64,000 bases of DNA from Xanthomonas hortorum pv. cynarae (GCF_002939985.1 NZ_MDFM01000015.1:1-64000); one strand, 5' to 3'. Shown: positions 9,011 through 17,947, counted from the first letter of the stretch. The notes: generated from the sequence alone by a model not told the origin. Translations and numbers: made by a program.

Positions 9011-9519
9011 TGCAGGCCGGGACACGCACATGTGCGCCGTCTGATGGCGGGCCTGCACCATCACAGGAAGTCATCCACGCACGGGATGACAAGATCGTCG
9101 CGCGCGCCCTACGCATCCTCGAACAGCGAGCCAGCGAACCAGGGCCAAGACTAGGTGACGTCTCCAAGTGCGGCGCCTTTTTCCGGCTGCGGTTGGGTGG
9201 TGAGATACGGGAGCACTTCGAGGTTGCGTTTCTCGATAACCAGCACCGGCTCATCGGGGTAGAGCGCTTATTCTCCGGGTCCGTGGAGGGCGCGGAGGTG
9301 CACCCGCGCATCGTCGTCCAGCGCGCGCTGGCCTTGAACGCCGCGGCAGTCATCGTGGCTCACAACCACCCGAGCGGCCATACTGAGCCTTCAGCAGCCG
9401 ATCGGGCTGTCACGGTCCAGTTGAAGACCGTTTTGCAGCTGGTGGAGATCCGGCTGCTGGACCATTTCGTGGTCACAGCCCACCAAGCGGTCTCGATGGC
9501 TACCCGGGGATGGGTGTAG
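9010..9519 (+). CDS. radC: RadC-family JAB/MPN-domain protein
   Basis: A 169-residue protein with the JAB (MPN) metalloprotease-like fold of RadC: the signature AHNHPSG followed after seven residues by D (HNHPSGHTEPSAAD) gives the H-x-H-...-D metal triad, preceded by an acidic residue in VERLFSGSVEGAEVHPR. The usual N-terminal helix-hairpin-helix region of housekeeping RadC is replaced by ~50 residues of unrelated sequence, typical of the short RadC forms in mobile elements. Start ATG overlaps the DUF932 stop. Once linked to DNA repair, RadC proteins have no settled function; here it is a mobile-element marker. Confidence 0.88.
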   Translation: MQAGTRTCAPSDGGPAPSQEVIHARDDKIVARALRILEQRASEPGPRLGDVSKCGAFFRLRLGGEIREHFEVAFLDNQHRLIGVERLFSGSVEGAEVHPRIVVQRALALNAAAVIVAHNHPSGHTEPSAADRAVTVQLKTVLQLVEIRLLDHFVVTAHQAVSMATRGWV

Positions 9520-9639
9520 GGCTGACATCCGCTCTGGGGCCGGTCTCGGCACAACGCGCCCGGCCAAGGCCGGACATCGACTCGTCTTGTCCCACGTGTT
9601 CAGTGGCCGAGCCCTGAAGGGCCGGCCACAGAATTGCCG

Positions 9640-9864
9640 TCAGTCGAGAAGTGACCCGGGGCGAACCCGAAGCGCCAGTGCAATGCGCTCGATGTTGTAG
9701 ATCGTCACATTCTTCTCGCCGCGCTCGAGCATGCCGATGTAGGTCCTGTGGACGCCGGCTGCCTCGGCAAGGTCTTCCTGCGACAGCCCGCGCTCCTTCC
9801 TCAATCGCCGGACGTTGCCAGCAAAGACGGTGACCAACCGAGTTTCGTGAGCTGCCCGAGCCAT
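9640..9864 (-). CDS. XRE-family helix-turn-helix regulator
   Basis: A 74-residue single-domain DNA-binding protein. It has the complete Cro/C1-type [24 protein letters not shown] (first helices), [15 protein letters not shown] (recognition helix and turn), [17 protein letters not shown] (closing helices). It is close to regulators that accompany plasmids and restriction-modification loci. It is transcribed away from the lipoprotein at 9987 and towards radC. The short intergenic region (9865-9986) with alternating AT patches probably holds its autoregulatory operator. Confidence 0.85.
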   Translation of the reverse strand: MARAAHETRLVTVFAGNVRRLRKERGLSQEDLAEAAGVHRTYIGMLERGEKNVTIYNIERIALALRVRPGSLLD

Positions 9865-9986
9865 CGCAAGATGGTCTGGGTTTGAATACTACTATTCGAC
9901 ATACTAAGATTAGCATTCGGCGATGTCTGGGCTAGCCCAATTGCCCTATGTCCAACTCGGTCACCTAACAAACACAGGGGAATCAA

Positions 9987-10397
9987 ATGAAGGGAATCGT
10001 CTCAGCCAGCATGGTGCTGGTGTCTGTTCTTTTGTCAGGTTGTGTCGGTGGCACGCCTGACTGTGGTGATGGCAAGACCATGGACCTGATCCACGACGTG
10101 ATCGTCAAAGCGGTGGAGAAGCGCGTGACGTGGTACGAGAACAGCGCGGAAGCCAAGAAGTACATGGACATGTTTAACGTTGAGGCCTTCCGAAAAATCC
10201 CGGACAACTACGAGATATCCAAAATCCGCGTCCTGAGTTATGACAAGGACACAGACGTCTACGAATGCGAAGCCAGCATCACTTACGACTACCAGCCAGG
10301 CCGCGGACGCAGCTTCCGCTACAGGGTGGAAACGGACCAAGGCGACTCTCAGACGCTCCTTTCCTATGAAAAATCGATGCTCGGCCCGATTTTTTAG
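9987..10397 (+). CDS. Putative lipoprotein, 136 aa
   Basis: N-terminal signal MKGIVSASMVLVSVLLSGC with lipobox LSGC, so the mature protein would be anchored via Cys19. The rest is soluble, with a mixed alpha/beta appearance. Start ATG preceded by CAGGGGAATCAA, a good ribosome-binding site. No family recognised. It is divergent from the XRE gene; together with two further small lipoproteins downstream it may serve surface or entry-exclusion functions of the element (inference). Confidence 0.7.
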   Translation: MKGIVSASMVLVSVLLSGCVGGTPDCGDGKTMDLIHDVIVKAVEKRVTWYENSAEAKKYMDMFNVEAFRKIPDNYEISKIRVLSYDKDTDVYECEASITYDYQPGRGRSFRYRVETDQGDSQTLLSYEKSMLGPIF

Positions 10398-11074
10398 CAT
10401 CGCCTGGCGGCTGTTCGCGCCCAACCCTCCAGGTGGCAACCCAGAGCCATCAGCTGCTTACCGGCTGCTGCCCCCGCAGTGCAAGCGTGCCTTGGAATTG
10501 GCGGGGGTGCGGGTACTGGACTAATTTTTGTCACCAACAGCACCGTATTACTGATGGCCGCGCGGCCAGCTGGAAGTGCTCCACGAGAGGATCTCGAAAA
10601 CGGCCAAGGAGGGCCAACCGAGGCGAGCTACAACTTGCTTTTCAATTACACCAGCGCGTAATCGATCCAGTAGTGCTGGGTTAGCGTTCGCCCTCTTCAG
10701 GATCTCTACCACGCTGGCTATAAAGGCGGCTTGATCCATGCCAAAGCTAAGACGGTATTCGCTGCCGCGGAGTTTTATGCGAAGACCGAGATGGTAGCGG
10801 CCATATTCGGTACTTGGGCCAGCAGGTAGACGGCCGGGATCTCATGCGGCTTAGCCTGTACCACAAATCTCTCAAACCCGGTTGCGCCCGCTTGCTGCTC
10901 GTTAGGGTTTGATCCGCGTGCAACCTGTCTCATTAACCAATTCCACGCAGAGACTCAGCGCGCGTTGGTCTGCCCAGCAATTGTGTTCCCGTCGTTCGGA
11001 GAGCTTCTGAGCGGGTCGATTTGGCTTGTCGTAATAGGCGGCATATTGGTCCTTGTGCAAAGGAGGGCCTAGTC
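10398..11074. other. Gene-poor stretch with decayed reading frames
   Basis: No convincing gene. A fragment ending at about 10,524 in another frame (PPQCKRALELAGVRVLD) and a minus-strand ORF at 10,548-10,739 look protein-like but are short. Probably remnants of lost accessory genes. Confidence 0.35.
10548..10739 (-). CDS. Possible small protein, 63 aa
   Basis: Minus-strand ORF whose first 45 residues look like a folded helical domain (MDQAAFIASVVEILKRANAN then LLDRLRAGVIEKQVV). The C-terminus is Ser/Trp-rich and unlike a normal protein end, suggesting truncation or chance. No neighbour on this strand and no clear ribosome-binding site. Confidence 0.2.
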   Translation of the reverse strand: MDQAAFIASVVEILKRANANPALLDRLRAGVIEKQVVARLGWPSLAVFEILSWSTSSWPRGHQ

Positions 11075-11344
11075 ATGGCACGAGATGTCGCGAAGATTGC
11101 GGCCGCTCTGGCGGCGTTGCTGATGCTTGGAGCATGCAGCAGCAAGGCGGACAAGGCACGCAGCGAATTCATCGGCAGCTGTGCCAGCAGTGGAGGGAAC
11201 AAGTCTGTCTGCGAATGCGCTTTCGACAAACTGCAGGCGCATTACGGGGAAGAAGGAATTGTTGCAAGTCAGTCCGAGGGTTCTTCGCCCCCGGACTTCA
11301 TCGATCAATTGGCCAATGCCGCACAACAGTGCAGGAAGCGATAA
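11075..11344 (+). CDS. Small putative lipoprotein, 89 aa
   Basis: The ATG at 11,075 is chosen because AAGGAGGG lies ten bases upstream, a near-perfect ribosome-binding site. The signal peptide ends with lipobox LGAC (Cys22). The mature part contains four more cysteines (GSCASS, VCECAF, QQCRK) that could form disulfides in the periplasm. This layout resembles small cysteine-rich lipoproteins of unknown function common in Xanthomonadaceae. The next lipoprotein gene starts 4 bases after its stop. Confidence 0.75.
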   Translation: MARDVAKIAAALAALLMLGACSSKADKARSEFIGSCASSGGNKSVCECAFDKLQAHYGEEGIVASQSEGSSPPDFIDQLANAAQQCRKR

Positions 11345-11348
11345 GGAA

Positions 11349-11987
11349 ATGAAGATGAAGCAGATTTACCGGTCCACGATGATCCTGCTAGCCGCGCTAG
11401 CCGTAACGGGATGTGGCAAAGCAGATGAGGTGACGAAAGCCGGCGATATCAACCTTGCAGGTTGTGAGGTCCTGGCCGGCATCAAGCGATCCGAGGCTGA
11501 GACCATCACGTGCGACAAGGGAGCCAAGCCTGTTCAAGTCGGAAGCGAGAAGGCCGCAGCGTCGGAAGTGTCAACGCCAGTTGTCCCAGATGCGGAGGTT
11601 ATCGATACCGCGCTTGCAGGGGAAGTGAAGAGGTCCGAGGGTGGCATGGAGTATCGGGATGCCAGAAAGTCAGCGGAGGGTGATCTGACCGGCGAAGGCA
11701 AGGCTGAGGTCGCCGTGCTGTACACCCTGGAAGGCGAGGGTGGCGGGAACGGCAGCAGCACGTACCTCGCGGTGTTCCAGCGTGCCGACGGTGGACAGCT
11801 GGGTCTGATTGACACAACCCCAGCTGCAGGCTTTGGGGCCGTTGCACAGGATCTGAGCATCGTCGACGGGAAAATCCGCGTGAAGTTGCTGATGCAGGGG
11901 CCGGATGATCCGGATTGCTGCCCGTCGATAGAGCATGAGGGGCGGTACGTCCTTCACGGTGGGAAGCTGCTGCAGGTGCAGTCGTAG
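11349..11987 (+). CDS. Putative lipoprotein, 212 aa
   Basis: Start at ATG 11,349 (alternative ATG 11,355 lies better spaced from AAGG). Signal peptide MKMKQIYRSTMILLAALAVTGC ends in lipobox VTGC. The mature part has a charged linker and then a beta-rich domain (GDLTGEGKAEVAVLYTLEG, STYLAVFQ, KIRVKLLMQGPDDPDCC, YVLHGGKLLQV) similar to small periplasmic proteins with a GDLTGDG-type calcium-loop-like motif. Co-transcribed with the preceding lipoprotein. Function unknown. Confidence 0.75.
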   Translation: MKMKQIYRSTMILLAALAVTGCGKADEVTKAGDINLAGCEVLAGIKRSEAETITCDKGAKPVQVGSEKAAASEVSTPVVPDAEVIDTALAGEVKRSEGGMEYRDARKSAEGDLTGEGKAEVAVLYTLEGEGGGNGSSTYLAVFQRADGGQLGLIDTTPAAGFGAVAQDLSIVDGKIRVKLLMQGPDDPDCCPSIEHEGRYVLHGGKLLQVQS

Positions 11988-12800
11988 CAGCGCTCCGAAC
12001 TCACGCGTCAACCTGCAGATGCTGAGTCATCTAGAGGTGGAGCGAAAGCTCCTCCTCTGGCGTCATGGCCGGCGGTTTTCTCTTGGGCCTTACAGCGCGC
12101 CTGGGCTGCGGTGCAGTAGGGACAAGTACGGCGCCAGCACCCAGACCATGCGGCAAGATTCCTCGCCTCGGACTTCGACCTGCTTTTTTTTTGTTCAAGC
12201 CAACGCAGGGCGGCGCGGAAGCGCAGGGGCGGCAGGTTTGCCTCAGCTGCTTCGGCCTCCACGGCAGTGGGCGACTGCGCTGGATGCATGTATGCAGGTG
12301 GCGCGCGTCCTCGTCGGGCCTAGCCTTGCGGAAAGCGCGGTGACTGGTCGGCAACTGCGCCAGCTCCGGGGTCGGGTGCATCGATTCGGCAAAGACCATT
12401 CAAGATCGTCGAATAGCGGGAGAGTGCTGCCAGGCCATGGCAACCGTTCGGAACCATTCAAAAGTGTACTGATCTGGCCTGGCCTCAGTGCTCGGTCAAC
12501 CCGAATCGAACCGGCTCAATCGCTAATGCACGGCCGGGGAATCTCATTCAATCGCGCTGCGATTGGGGGCGAAGTGGATGACCAGTGAGTCGGGTTTGTG
12601 ATGCTAAGTGTCTGATTCATAGTCGTACTTGCGTCTTTGCGCCCCAGCTATAGGCATCTGCAGCGCCCAAATCCAAAACGTTGATTTTTTGAGCATGGGC
12701 TTTCGCGCCGCCATCGGCTCAAATGCACCCGAGCTGGTCACCGCCAGCCAGGATTCCGGCCGGATTCCTTCCATCGCAACTCAAATCCTAAGGAATCCAC
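11988..12800. other. Gene-poor stretch, 813 bp
   Basis: Several overlapping open frames occur on both strands, but none has a plausible start, codon pattern or recognisable product; the longest simply extends out of the lipoprotein gene in another frame. It may hold the promoter for the AlpA-like/DUF3987 operon near its right end. Confidence 0.4.
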
Positions 12801-13109
12801 ATGAACTTCAACGCAGCCACTCCGGCCCCGATGCTGGACGACATCAAATGCTCCGCTCACGCGACGGCGCACTTCCCGATCCCGGACGGCTTGGTAGGGC
12901 GCCCAACTCTGCGGTTCAAGGAAATGATCAAGATCATGTCCATCGGCCGCAGCCAAGGCTATCTGCTGAAGAAGACCGATCCGAACTTCCCGAAAGGCGT
13001 CCCGCTCTACGATAGTAAGAACTCGCCCCAGTTCTATTGGACGCATGAAGCCATCGCCTGGTTGCAGGACCGTACCAACAAGGTGCGTACCGGCTTGGAG
13101 AGCAACTGA
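12801..13109 (+). CDS. AlpA-like small DNA-binding protein
   Basis: A 102-residue protein with a core like AlpA-family winged-helix regulators or excisionases: LRFKEMIKIMSIGRSQGYLL (first helices, with the Leu-x-x-Lys-x-x-Leu spacing) and then a wing/strand ending FYWTHEAIAWLQDR, matching the usual ...R-F...-W...V..W pattern. AlpA-type proteins control integrase genes or excision of integrative elements. ATG with CTAAGGAATCCAC upstream. It heads an operon with the next two genes. The assignment is by motif pattern only. Confidence 0.6.
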   Translation: MNFNAATPAPMLDDIKCSAHATAHFPIPDGLVGRPTLRFKEMIKIMSIGRSQGYLLKKTDPNFPKGVPLYDSKNSPQFYWTHEAIAWLQDRTNKVRTGLESN

Positions 13110-13111
13110 CC

Positions 13112-13450
13112 ATGAGCGCATACATCGAAGCGTTGTCAGGTTCTCGTAGCCCCTTGGAGGCACTCGAGCTGGCTCTAGCTAGGGAGTTGACGGGCGGCAA
13201 GAGCAAGATCGAAATCGACTTCCGTGACGCATATCCGGCGTTGGAGCGTAACCTCGTTCAGAAGATGCGCAAGCGCGTGGCGATGAACCACTTTAACGCT
13301 GCGTACAAGCACGGCCTGACTTTGGCTCAGTTCCGCAAGCTGTTGAATGCGGAGCGTGAGCGCCATCGCGAAGCTGGTCACCAGCTGGTGTGTGAGAACT
13401 GTGGCCAGCAGATTCCCGTAACTGCTGCGGCCGAACAGGAGGTGGAATAA
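13112..13450 (+). CDS. Hypothetical protein with CxxC near C-terminus
   Basis: A 112-residue basic protein. Two helical sections (residues ~8-30 and ~45-90) precede a CENCG motif close to the C-terminus, where only a two-cysteine knuckle is visible, so metal binding would need dimerisation. It starts 2 bases after the AlpA-like gene and its stop overlaps the ATG of the DUF3987 gene (TAATG), so the three are one translation-coupled operon. Family unknown. Confidence 0.7.
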   Translation: MSAYIEALSGSRSPLEALELALARELTGGKSKIEIDFRDAYPALERNLVQKMRKRVAMNHFNAAYKHGLTLAQFRKLLNAERERHREAGHQLVCENCGQQIPVTAAAEQEVE

Positions 13451-14910
13451 TGGCGATCTCAATGCAGCGCACGCCGCCCCGCTACCCGCTCGATGCCTTC
13501 CTCGTGGTTGCTCGTGAAGCTGGTCACGAGCTGGTCCGCAACGTCCAGGCACCGGACGCGATGATCGGCATGGGGCTGATCAATGCGATCACGATGGCAT
13601 GTCAGGGCCTGATTGACGTCAAGATGCCGACCGGGCAGGTCCGTCCAGTCTCCCAGAACCTGCTCATCGTGGCGGAATCGGGTGAGCGCAAGTCCACGGT
13701 GTCTTCACTGCTCCTCGAACCGTTCCGCGACGCGGATGCCATGGCGATGGCTGCTCACAAAGCGAAGAGCGAGCAGTTCAAGGCCGAGCTCGGCTCGTGG
13801 GAAGCCAAGTCGAAGGGCTTGCGCAGCGCTATCAGTCGGGCGGTGAGCAAGGGCTTGGAATCTGACGAGCTGGATGCCCAGCTGATGGAACACGCCCGGC
13901 GCCGACCACAGCAGCCCAAGTTACGCTACTTCCTGCGGCAGGACATCACCGCCAAAGCCGTGATGGAGGCCTTGGAAGGCGATGGCGAGTCGATCGCGAT
14001 CACCACCGATGAAGGCCATCTGCTGTTCAAAAGTGAGGCGATGACCCATATGGGGCTGCTGAACCGTCTGTGGGATTCGCCCGAAGTGCTGCTCCGGGAC
14101 CGGGCCGACCGCGAAAGTCTGGTGGCCATGAACCCACGAGTGTCCGTGAGCATCATGACCCAGTACGCCCCCCTCAAGGCGTTCTTGGACAGCCGCGGCT
14201 CGGTGGCAAAGGGCAGCGGTCACTGGGCGCGCTATCTGGTGGGCTGGCCGCAGTCGACCATGGGTTACCGCCGTGTAAACGGGGATGAAGCCGTCTGGGA
14301 GGCTCTGCCGATCTTCCACGCACGCATCCGGCAGCTGCTGGAACGCTACCGGACGGAGATGGAATCGGGCGAAATCAAGCGCGAAACGATTGAATTCAGC
14401 CGTGACGCGAAGGAAAGGTGGCTGGATCTGTCGGACGAGACCGAAAGGATGTTGCGCGAAGGTGAGTACTTCAGCGACATCAATGATTTTGCAGCCAAGG
14501 TGATGGAGATCATGGCTCGTTTGGCCGCCTCAATTCACTACTTCGGAGGGGAGCTCGGACAGATCACCTTGGATACCGTCAACCGTGCCTTCGAGATCGT
14601 TCGCTGGCATGTGGACGAGTATAAGTACATGTTCTCGCCGGCATCGACCGCACCACAAGACTTGGTCGATGCCCAGGCCCTCGCTGAGTACCTGCATTCC
14701 CGGATATGGGGTGGTCCGTCCTCTGACACCTATGTACCCAAGAATCGGATCCTCCGCAGTGGTCCGGTACGCGACCGCGGACGGCTCAACGACGCCCTGA
14801 GCTTGCTCGAAATGCGCAGGGCGGTGAACGTAGTGATCGGTCCTCGGGACCGGAAGACCTATCTGCAGCTCATGAACCATTTCTTCGACCAACCCAGCAT
14901 GATGCTGTAG
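13450..14910 (+). CDS. DUF3987 (YfjI-like) protein
   Basis: A 486-residue protein resembling the DUF3987/YfjI family found in prophages, plasmids and integrative elements. An N-terminal region contains a P-loop-like element with a variant sequence (LLIVAESGERKSTV; S-G-E-R-K-S), typical of this family, and later sections hold conserved blocks: ITTDEGHLLF, RLWDSPEVLLRDRADRE and MGYRRVNGDE. The central helix (AHKAKSEQFKAELGSWEAKSKG) is coiled-coil-like. Family members are thought to be primase/helicase-associated replication proteins, but activity has not been shown to my knowledge. It closes the AlpA-like operon and is followed by two hairpins. Confidence 0.82.
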   Translation: MAISMQRTPPRYPLDAFLVVAREAGHELVRNVQAPDAMIGMGLINAITMACQGLIDVKMPTGQVRPVSQNLLIVAESGERKSTVSSLLLEPFRDADAMAMAAHKAKSEQFKAELGSWEAKSKGLRSAISRAVSKGLESDELDAQLMEHARRRPQQPKLRYFLRQDITAKAVMEALEGDGESIAITTDEGHLLFKSEAMTHMGLLNRLWDSPEVLLRDRADRESLVAMNPRVSVSIMTQYAPLKAFLDSRGSVAKGSGHWARYLVGWPQSTMGYRRVNGDEAVWEALPIFHARIRQLLERYRTEMESGEIKRETIEFSRDAKERWLDLSDETERMLREGEYFSDINDFAAKVMEIMARLAASIHYFGGELGQITLDTVNRAFEIVRWHVDEYKYMFSPASTAPQDLVDAQALAEYLHSRIWGGPSSDTYVPKNRILRSGPVRDRGRLNDALSLLEMRRAVNVVIGPRDRKTYLQLMNHFFDQPSMML

Positions 14911-14927
14911 CTGGTGTCCCGTTCAAT

Positions 14928-14955
14928 GCCCTCGTCGCTGACGAGGGCGTTTTCC
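14928..14955 (+). terminator. Rho-independent-like terminator
   Basis: Stem gccctcgtc / gacgagggc around loop gct, followed by gttttcccc, 17 bases after the DUF3987 stop codon. Confidence 0.85.
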
Positions 14956-14977
14956 CCTAGATCCTCGGCCAGAACCC

Positions 14978-15020
14978 AGGCGATTCTGCGATTTTGTCGC
15001 AGAATCGCCTCTGCCTTTTA
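14978..15020 (+). terminator. Second strong hairpin, perfect 14-bp stem
   Basis: aggcgattctgcga / tcgcagaatcgcct around ttttg, followed by ctgcctttta. It sits between the convergent DUF3987 and relaxase genes and probably separates their transcripts. It has a T-run only on the plus strand. Confidence 0.8.
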
Positions 15021-15029
15021 GCGTATGGC

Positions 15030-15749
15030 CTAGGCTTTGGTGCTGTGGCCGGTACGGTGGTCCGTGAACTGCTGCTTTTCGGCGTCTGCCATATCCTTGA
15101 TCAGGCGTGGGCCCAGATGCCGTTCGGCGGGCCGTTCAATGCCCCGGTCTCTGAGGCTGCGGTGATCAACCCGCGTGCTATGCCCACACTCAGCCAGCAT
15201 CTGATTCTGAGCGTCGGCTACCAGCTTACGTCGCGCGCTGACCTGCTGCCGCAGTTCTATCGGACTCTTGCCGCCGCTGTCCTTCCGGCATCCGCCACTG
15301 GCTGGGTTCTTCGGGTTGTAGCGCGCGAAAGTTCGATCCGGAGTCCGTTCGATTCCATCTGGGACGCGATCAGAGCACATCAGGTGCACATGCGGGTTCT
15401 CGATGCCGCCAATCGAACCGGCTGGGGCGTGAATTGCGTACTGATATGGCTTAACGCCTGCCACATTGCGTGCTAGCCGTTCCGCGAGTTCGATTAGCTG
15501 GTCCTTGGACAGCTCGTTAGGTAACGCAATCTCATGTTCGCGATACGCTGCGGCGTTGGATCGTTCGTATCTATCGGCCATGCTCCAGAAGGCCCTGGGA
15601 TCATCCTCTGCCCAGGTAGGGAGATTGCCGTGACCGGAGTGGATTAGATCTTCGCGCTTGCTATGTGCGCCCTCGCGATCAATGTACGCACCGTGCCTGC
15701 GTGCCGACCCCTTCTTGCCGCTCTTGATGCTGTAATGGAAGCTTGCCAT
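15030..15749 (-). CDS. MobA/MobL-family relaxase, short form
   Basis: A 239-residue protein with the MobA/MobL relaxase pattern: N-terminal ASFHYSIKSGKKGSARRHGAYI, the metal-binding histidine motif NPHVHLM (HxH), and the conserved tail RVDHRSLRDRGIERPAERHLGP. Relaxases of this family nick the plasmid or element origin of transfer. IncQ-type MobA proteins are usually much longer, with a C-terminal primase or helicase-like extension; here the chain ends soon after the catalytic domain, so it may be truncated or a minimal form. ATG start with AAAGGGTGAAAC upstream and TATATAG further up. An oriT would be expected upstream (15,750-16,000), but I could not identify one. Confidence 0.82.
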   Translation of the reverse strand: MASFHYSIKSGKKGSARRHGAYIDREGAHSKREDLIHSGHGNLPTWAEDDPRAFWSMADRYERSNAAAYREHEIALPNELSKDQLIELAERLARNVAGVKPYQYAIHAPAGSIGGIENPHVHLMCSDRVPDGIERTPDRTFARYNPKNPASGGCRKDSGGKSPIELRQQVSARRKLVADAQNQMLAECGHSTRVDHRSLRDRGIERPAERHLGPRLIKDMADAEKQQFTDHRTGHSTKA

Positions 15750-16002
15750 CAGTGTTTCACCCTTTCTCTATATAGAAGTAAAAAGCCGACAAGAGATCTG
15801 TTGTCGGCTGCTTCGAAAGCGGGTTCCATCATTATTTTGATCACTCGATTAGAAACGGTAAGTGCGCGTGTTAACGCACCCCGTACTGGTTCCTCACCTC
15901 TAACCAGATGTCACTGGAGATTCGCCTATCGGAACTCCTGTACGGCTCTCTGACGATGGAATTTGCCGGTATCCATATACATAGAACTGATGGCGTAGAA
16001 AT

Positions 16003-17418
16003 TTATCGATTCATGGTGAGGTGCTCTATCACGTAGTCCTTGGCAGCGCCGACGCAGTAGAAGTTAAGTGTCGTCAATGCCATTGAGATGGCGGCGATGT
16101 CCTTGAGCTCAAGTGCCGATTGGTACGCTTGGAGCCTGGCTGTCTGGTACTGCAGCCGTGCACGATAACTCCTGGTCGTCCCGTTGAATGCTGCCTGGTA
16201 CTCGTAGAACCTGTTGAGGTATATCTGCGCCACGCCCTGGTGCTGATGGGGATCTTTGGGATGCATCCCCTTATCGAACAAGCGCTGCGGGCTCTTGCCT
16301 TGATCGGTTTGGCCATGCCAGTAAGGTTTGTATTCTTGCCCATCCGCTTGCTGATAGCGGAACGAAGAGAAAGCAGCGACTATGTCATACACAGTCAGCA
16401 TGGCCGCGTCCGGATCATTGCAATCGAATGAGCGGTACTCGTATGAAATAAGCAGTCTCTTGGCGCGATCCTCATGTCCCCTTAGCTGCTTTATAGTCGT
16501 AGCAGTGCTGGTCGCCTTACTAACCAGATCACACATCTGATCCGGGCATTCCAAAAGTAGATGGTGAAACGTGTTGACTGAGAACACGCGGTTGGATGGG
16601 CCGTGGTGCCATTGGGAATCACCGCTGGCTAGACGGCAGAAGTGCTCTGCGTCGTTCCGAATGTCACCGATGTCCAGCTGGATGCGGGTGTGCTCAAGGT
16701 GCTTGGGGTAGTGCTGGATGAAGTGCCTAAAAGGTAGCGTTAGAAGATAGGTGTACATGGCCTCATTCGCCGGCGTATTGAGTTCCTCCTTTTGTTGAAC
16801 GCGGAACTGATCCATCAGCTTGGCCATGTGACCAAACGCCAGCGCAAGCAACGTATCGTCGCCGAAAAGACCCTCGCGAAGGGTTGCTGACACCTCATCA
16901 TTCGTGCGTTCGACGTGCAGAAGAAGCTTCTCCGCTAAGGAGTGAGCCTCTCGATCTCCTAGTAGCCTTGAGAGCATCTGAACACGCACGGGCTCGATCT
17001 CCAAAGCCAGGTTGGCAGTCAAGCCCTGGATGAGCTTGGATGCTTCCTGGTCGCGCGGAATGGTGGTGGCGGTGCTGAACTCCATGGTGGCTTCATCGTC
17101 CGCTTCAGGGGGCGTCAGGAGACGGAAAAGGTTCCTGTCGCTGCCCAGATCGGTTAGGAAGAGGAGCCGGATAGTCTTAAGGGTCGACATCTGCAGCGGC
17201 TCGTTGTTGCCAGCTATGCAGACGCCAATAGACTTCTGCAGAAAATCCAGAGTCCGCTTGAGCGTCCTTGAGGTAACAGGTTCTGCACTGACCTTCTGAA
17301 CTTCCGTATCCAGGTGTTTGACCAGTTCACTCAGCGTGGCTGTCTCGCTCGGGGCGATGGGGCAGAATTGGAATGGAAGGCTCTTGGCCGGTTCCGGTTG
17401 GTTTGCTTCTAGGGCCAT
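16003..17418 (-). CDS. Hypothetical protein, 471 aa
   Basis: I do not recognise this protein. It is soluble and mostly helical with no signal peptide, membrane segment or P-loop. Noticeable features are a HFIQHYPKHLEHTRIQLDIG block around residue 235, a HHGPSNRVFSVNTFHHLLLECPDQM block around 265-290, and a C-terminal section with several Tyr/Gln-rich helices (YEYQAAFNGTTRSYRARLQY). Its base composition is visibly more AT-rich than the flanking IS and relaxase genes, suggesting separate acquisition. It stands between the relaxase and an IS remnant with no operon partner. Being a lone large ORF beside a defence locus, a defence role is possible but unsupported. Confidence 0.65.
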   Translation of the reverse strand: MALEANQPEPAKSLPFQFCPIAPSETATLSELVKHLDTEVQKVSAEPVTSRTLKRTLDFLQKSIGVCIAGNNEPLQMSTLKTIRLLFLTDLGSDRNLFRLLTPPEADDEATMEFSTATTIPRDQEASKLIQGLTANLALEIEPVRVQMLSRLLGDREAHSLAEKLLLHVERTNDEVSATLREGLFGDDTLLALAFGHMAKLMDQFRVQQKEELNTPANEAMYTYLLTLPFRHFIQHYPKHLEHTRIQLDIGDIRNDAEHFCRLASGDSQWHHGPSNRVFSVNTFHHLLLECPDQMCDLVSKATSTATTIKQLRGHEDRAKRLLISYEYRSFDCNDPDAAMLTVYDIVAAFSSFRYQQADGQEYKPYWHGQTDQGKSPQRLFDKGMHPKDPHQHQGVAQIYLNRFYEYQAAFNGTTRSYRARLQYQTARLQAYQSALELKDIAAISMALTTLNFYCVGAAKDYVIEHLTMNR

Positions 17419-17576
17419 TTCGGAATCTTCATGAGTAATCGTGATGGCTCTCCTTAGAGAGTCTCCACAGCTTCACATGGCCTGCGGCTCGGTTCCACAT
17501 TGACGTTGTTGGTAGAGCCTTAGCGCGATCGGAAACAGCGACGCCTCTCCCGGCTGTGAGTAGCGAAATTCCTCAA

Positions 17577-17947
17577 ACCATGGAGATTGCGCGAGGATCG
17601 CAATGTTGAATTGAGCGAGCGCATCTTGGCCTTGGTACATCGGCAAAAGCGCTATGGCGTAGGGGACGATCTATCTCAAGCTGCGCCAAGAGGGATACCT
17701 GACCAGCTACAAGCGCGTGGAGCGGCTGTATCAGGTGCAGCACCTGCAGGTCAGGTGGCGCAGCGCAAGCAGGTGCCAACGGGCAAGCGGCACCCGCTCC
17801 TGCGCCCGGCCCAGGTCATCAAGTGCCTGGTGATCGTCGACGACGCCACCCACGAAGCCGTGGCAATCGAGGTGGAATGTGCCATTTCCGGGCATGGCGC
17901 CTCGCGCGTGCTGGACCGGCTGGCCTCGCTGCGCTATTTGTTGCAGG
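17577..17947 (+). pseudogene. Decayed IS3-family transposase (orfB) fragment
   Basis: The sequence matches the middle of the orfB of the neighbouring complete IS, but is broken by frameshifts and a deletion: a block equal to REDRN.ELSERI.AL.HR.KRYGVG, then frameshifted YLKLRQEG-like and YKRVERLY-like parts, then HPLLRPAQ joined directly to VIKCLVIVDDATHEAVAIEVE, skipping the WSMDFVFD segment with the first catalytic Asp. It stops where the intact IS begins. It is an older relative of the same IS group and cannot encode an active enzyme. Confidence 0.85.

Noticed and set aside
11988-12800. Overlapping ORFs between lipoprotein and AlpA-like genes
   Set aside because: No plausible start sites, unnatural amino-acid composition and mutual overlap on both strands.
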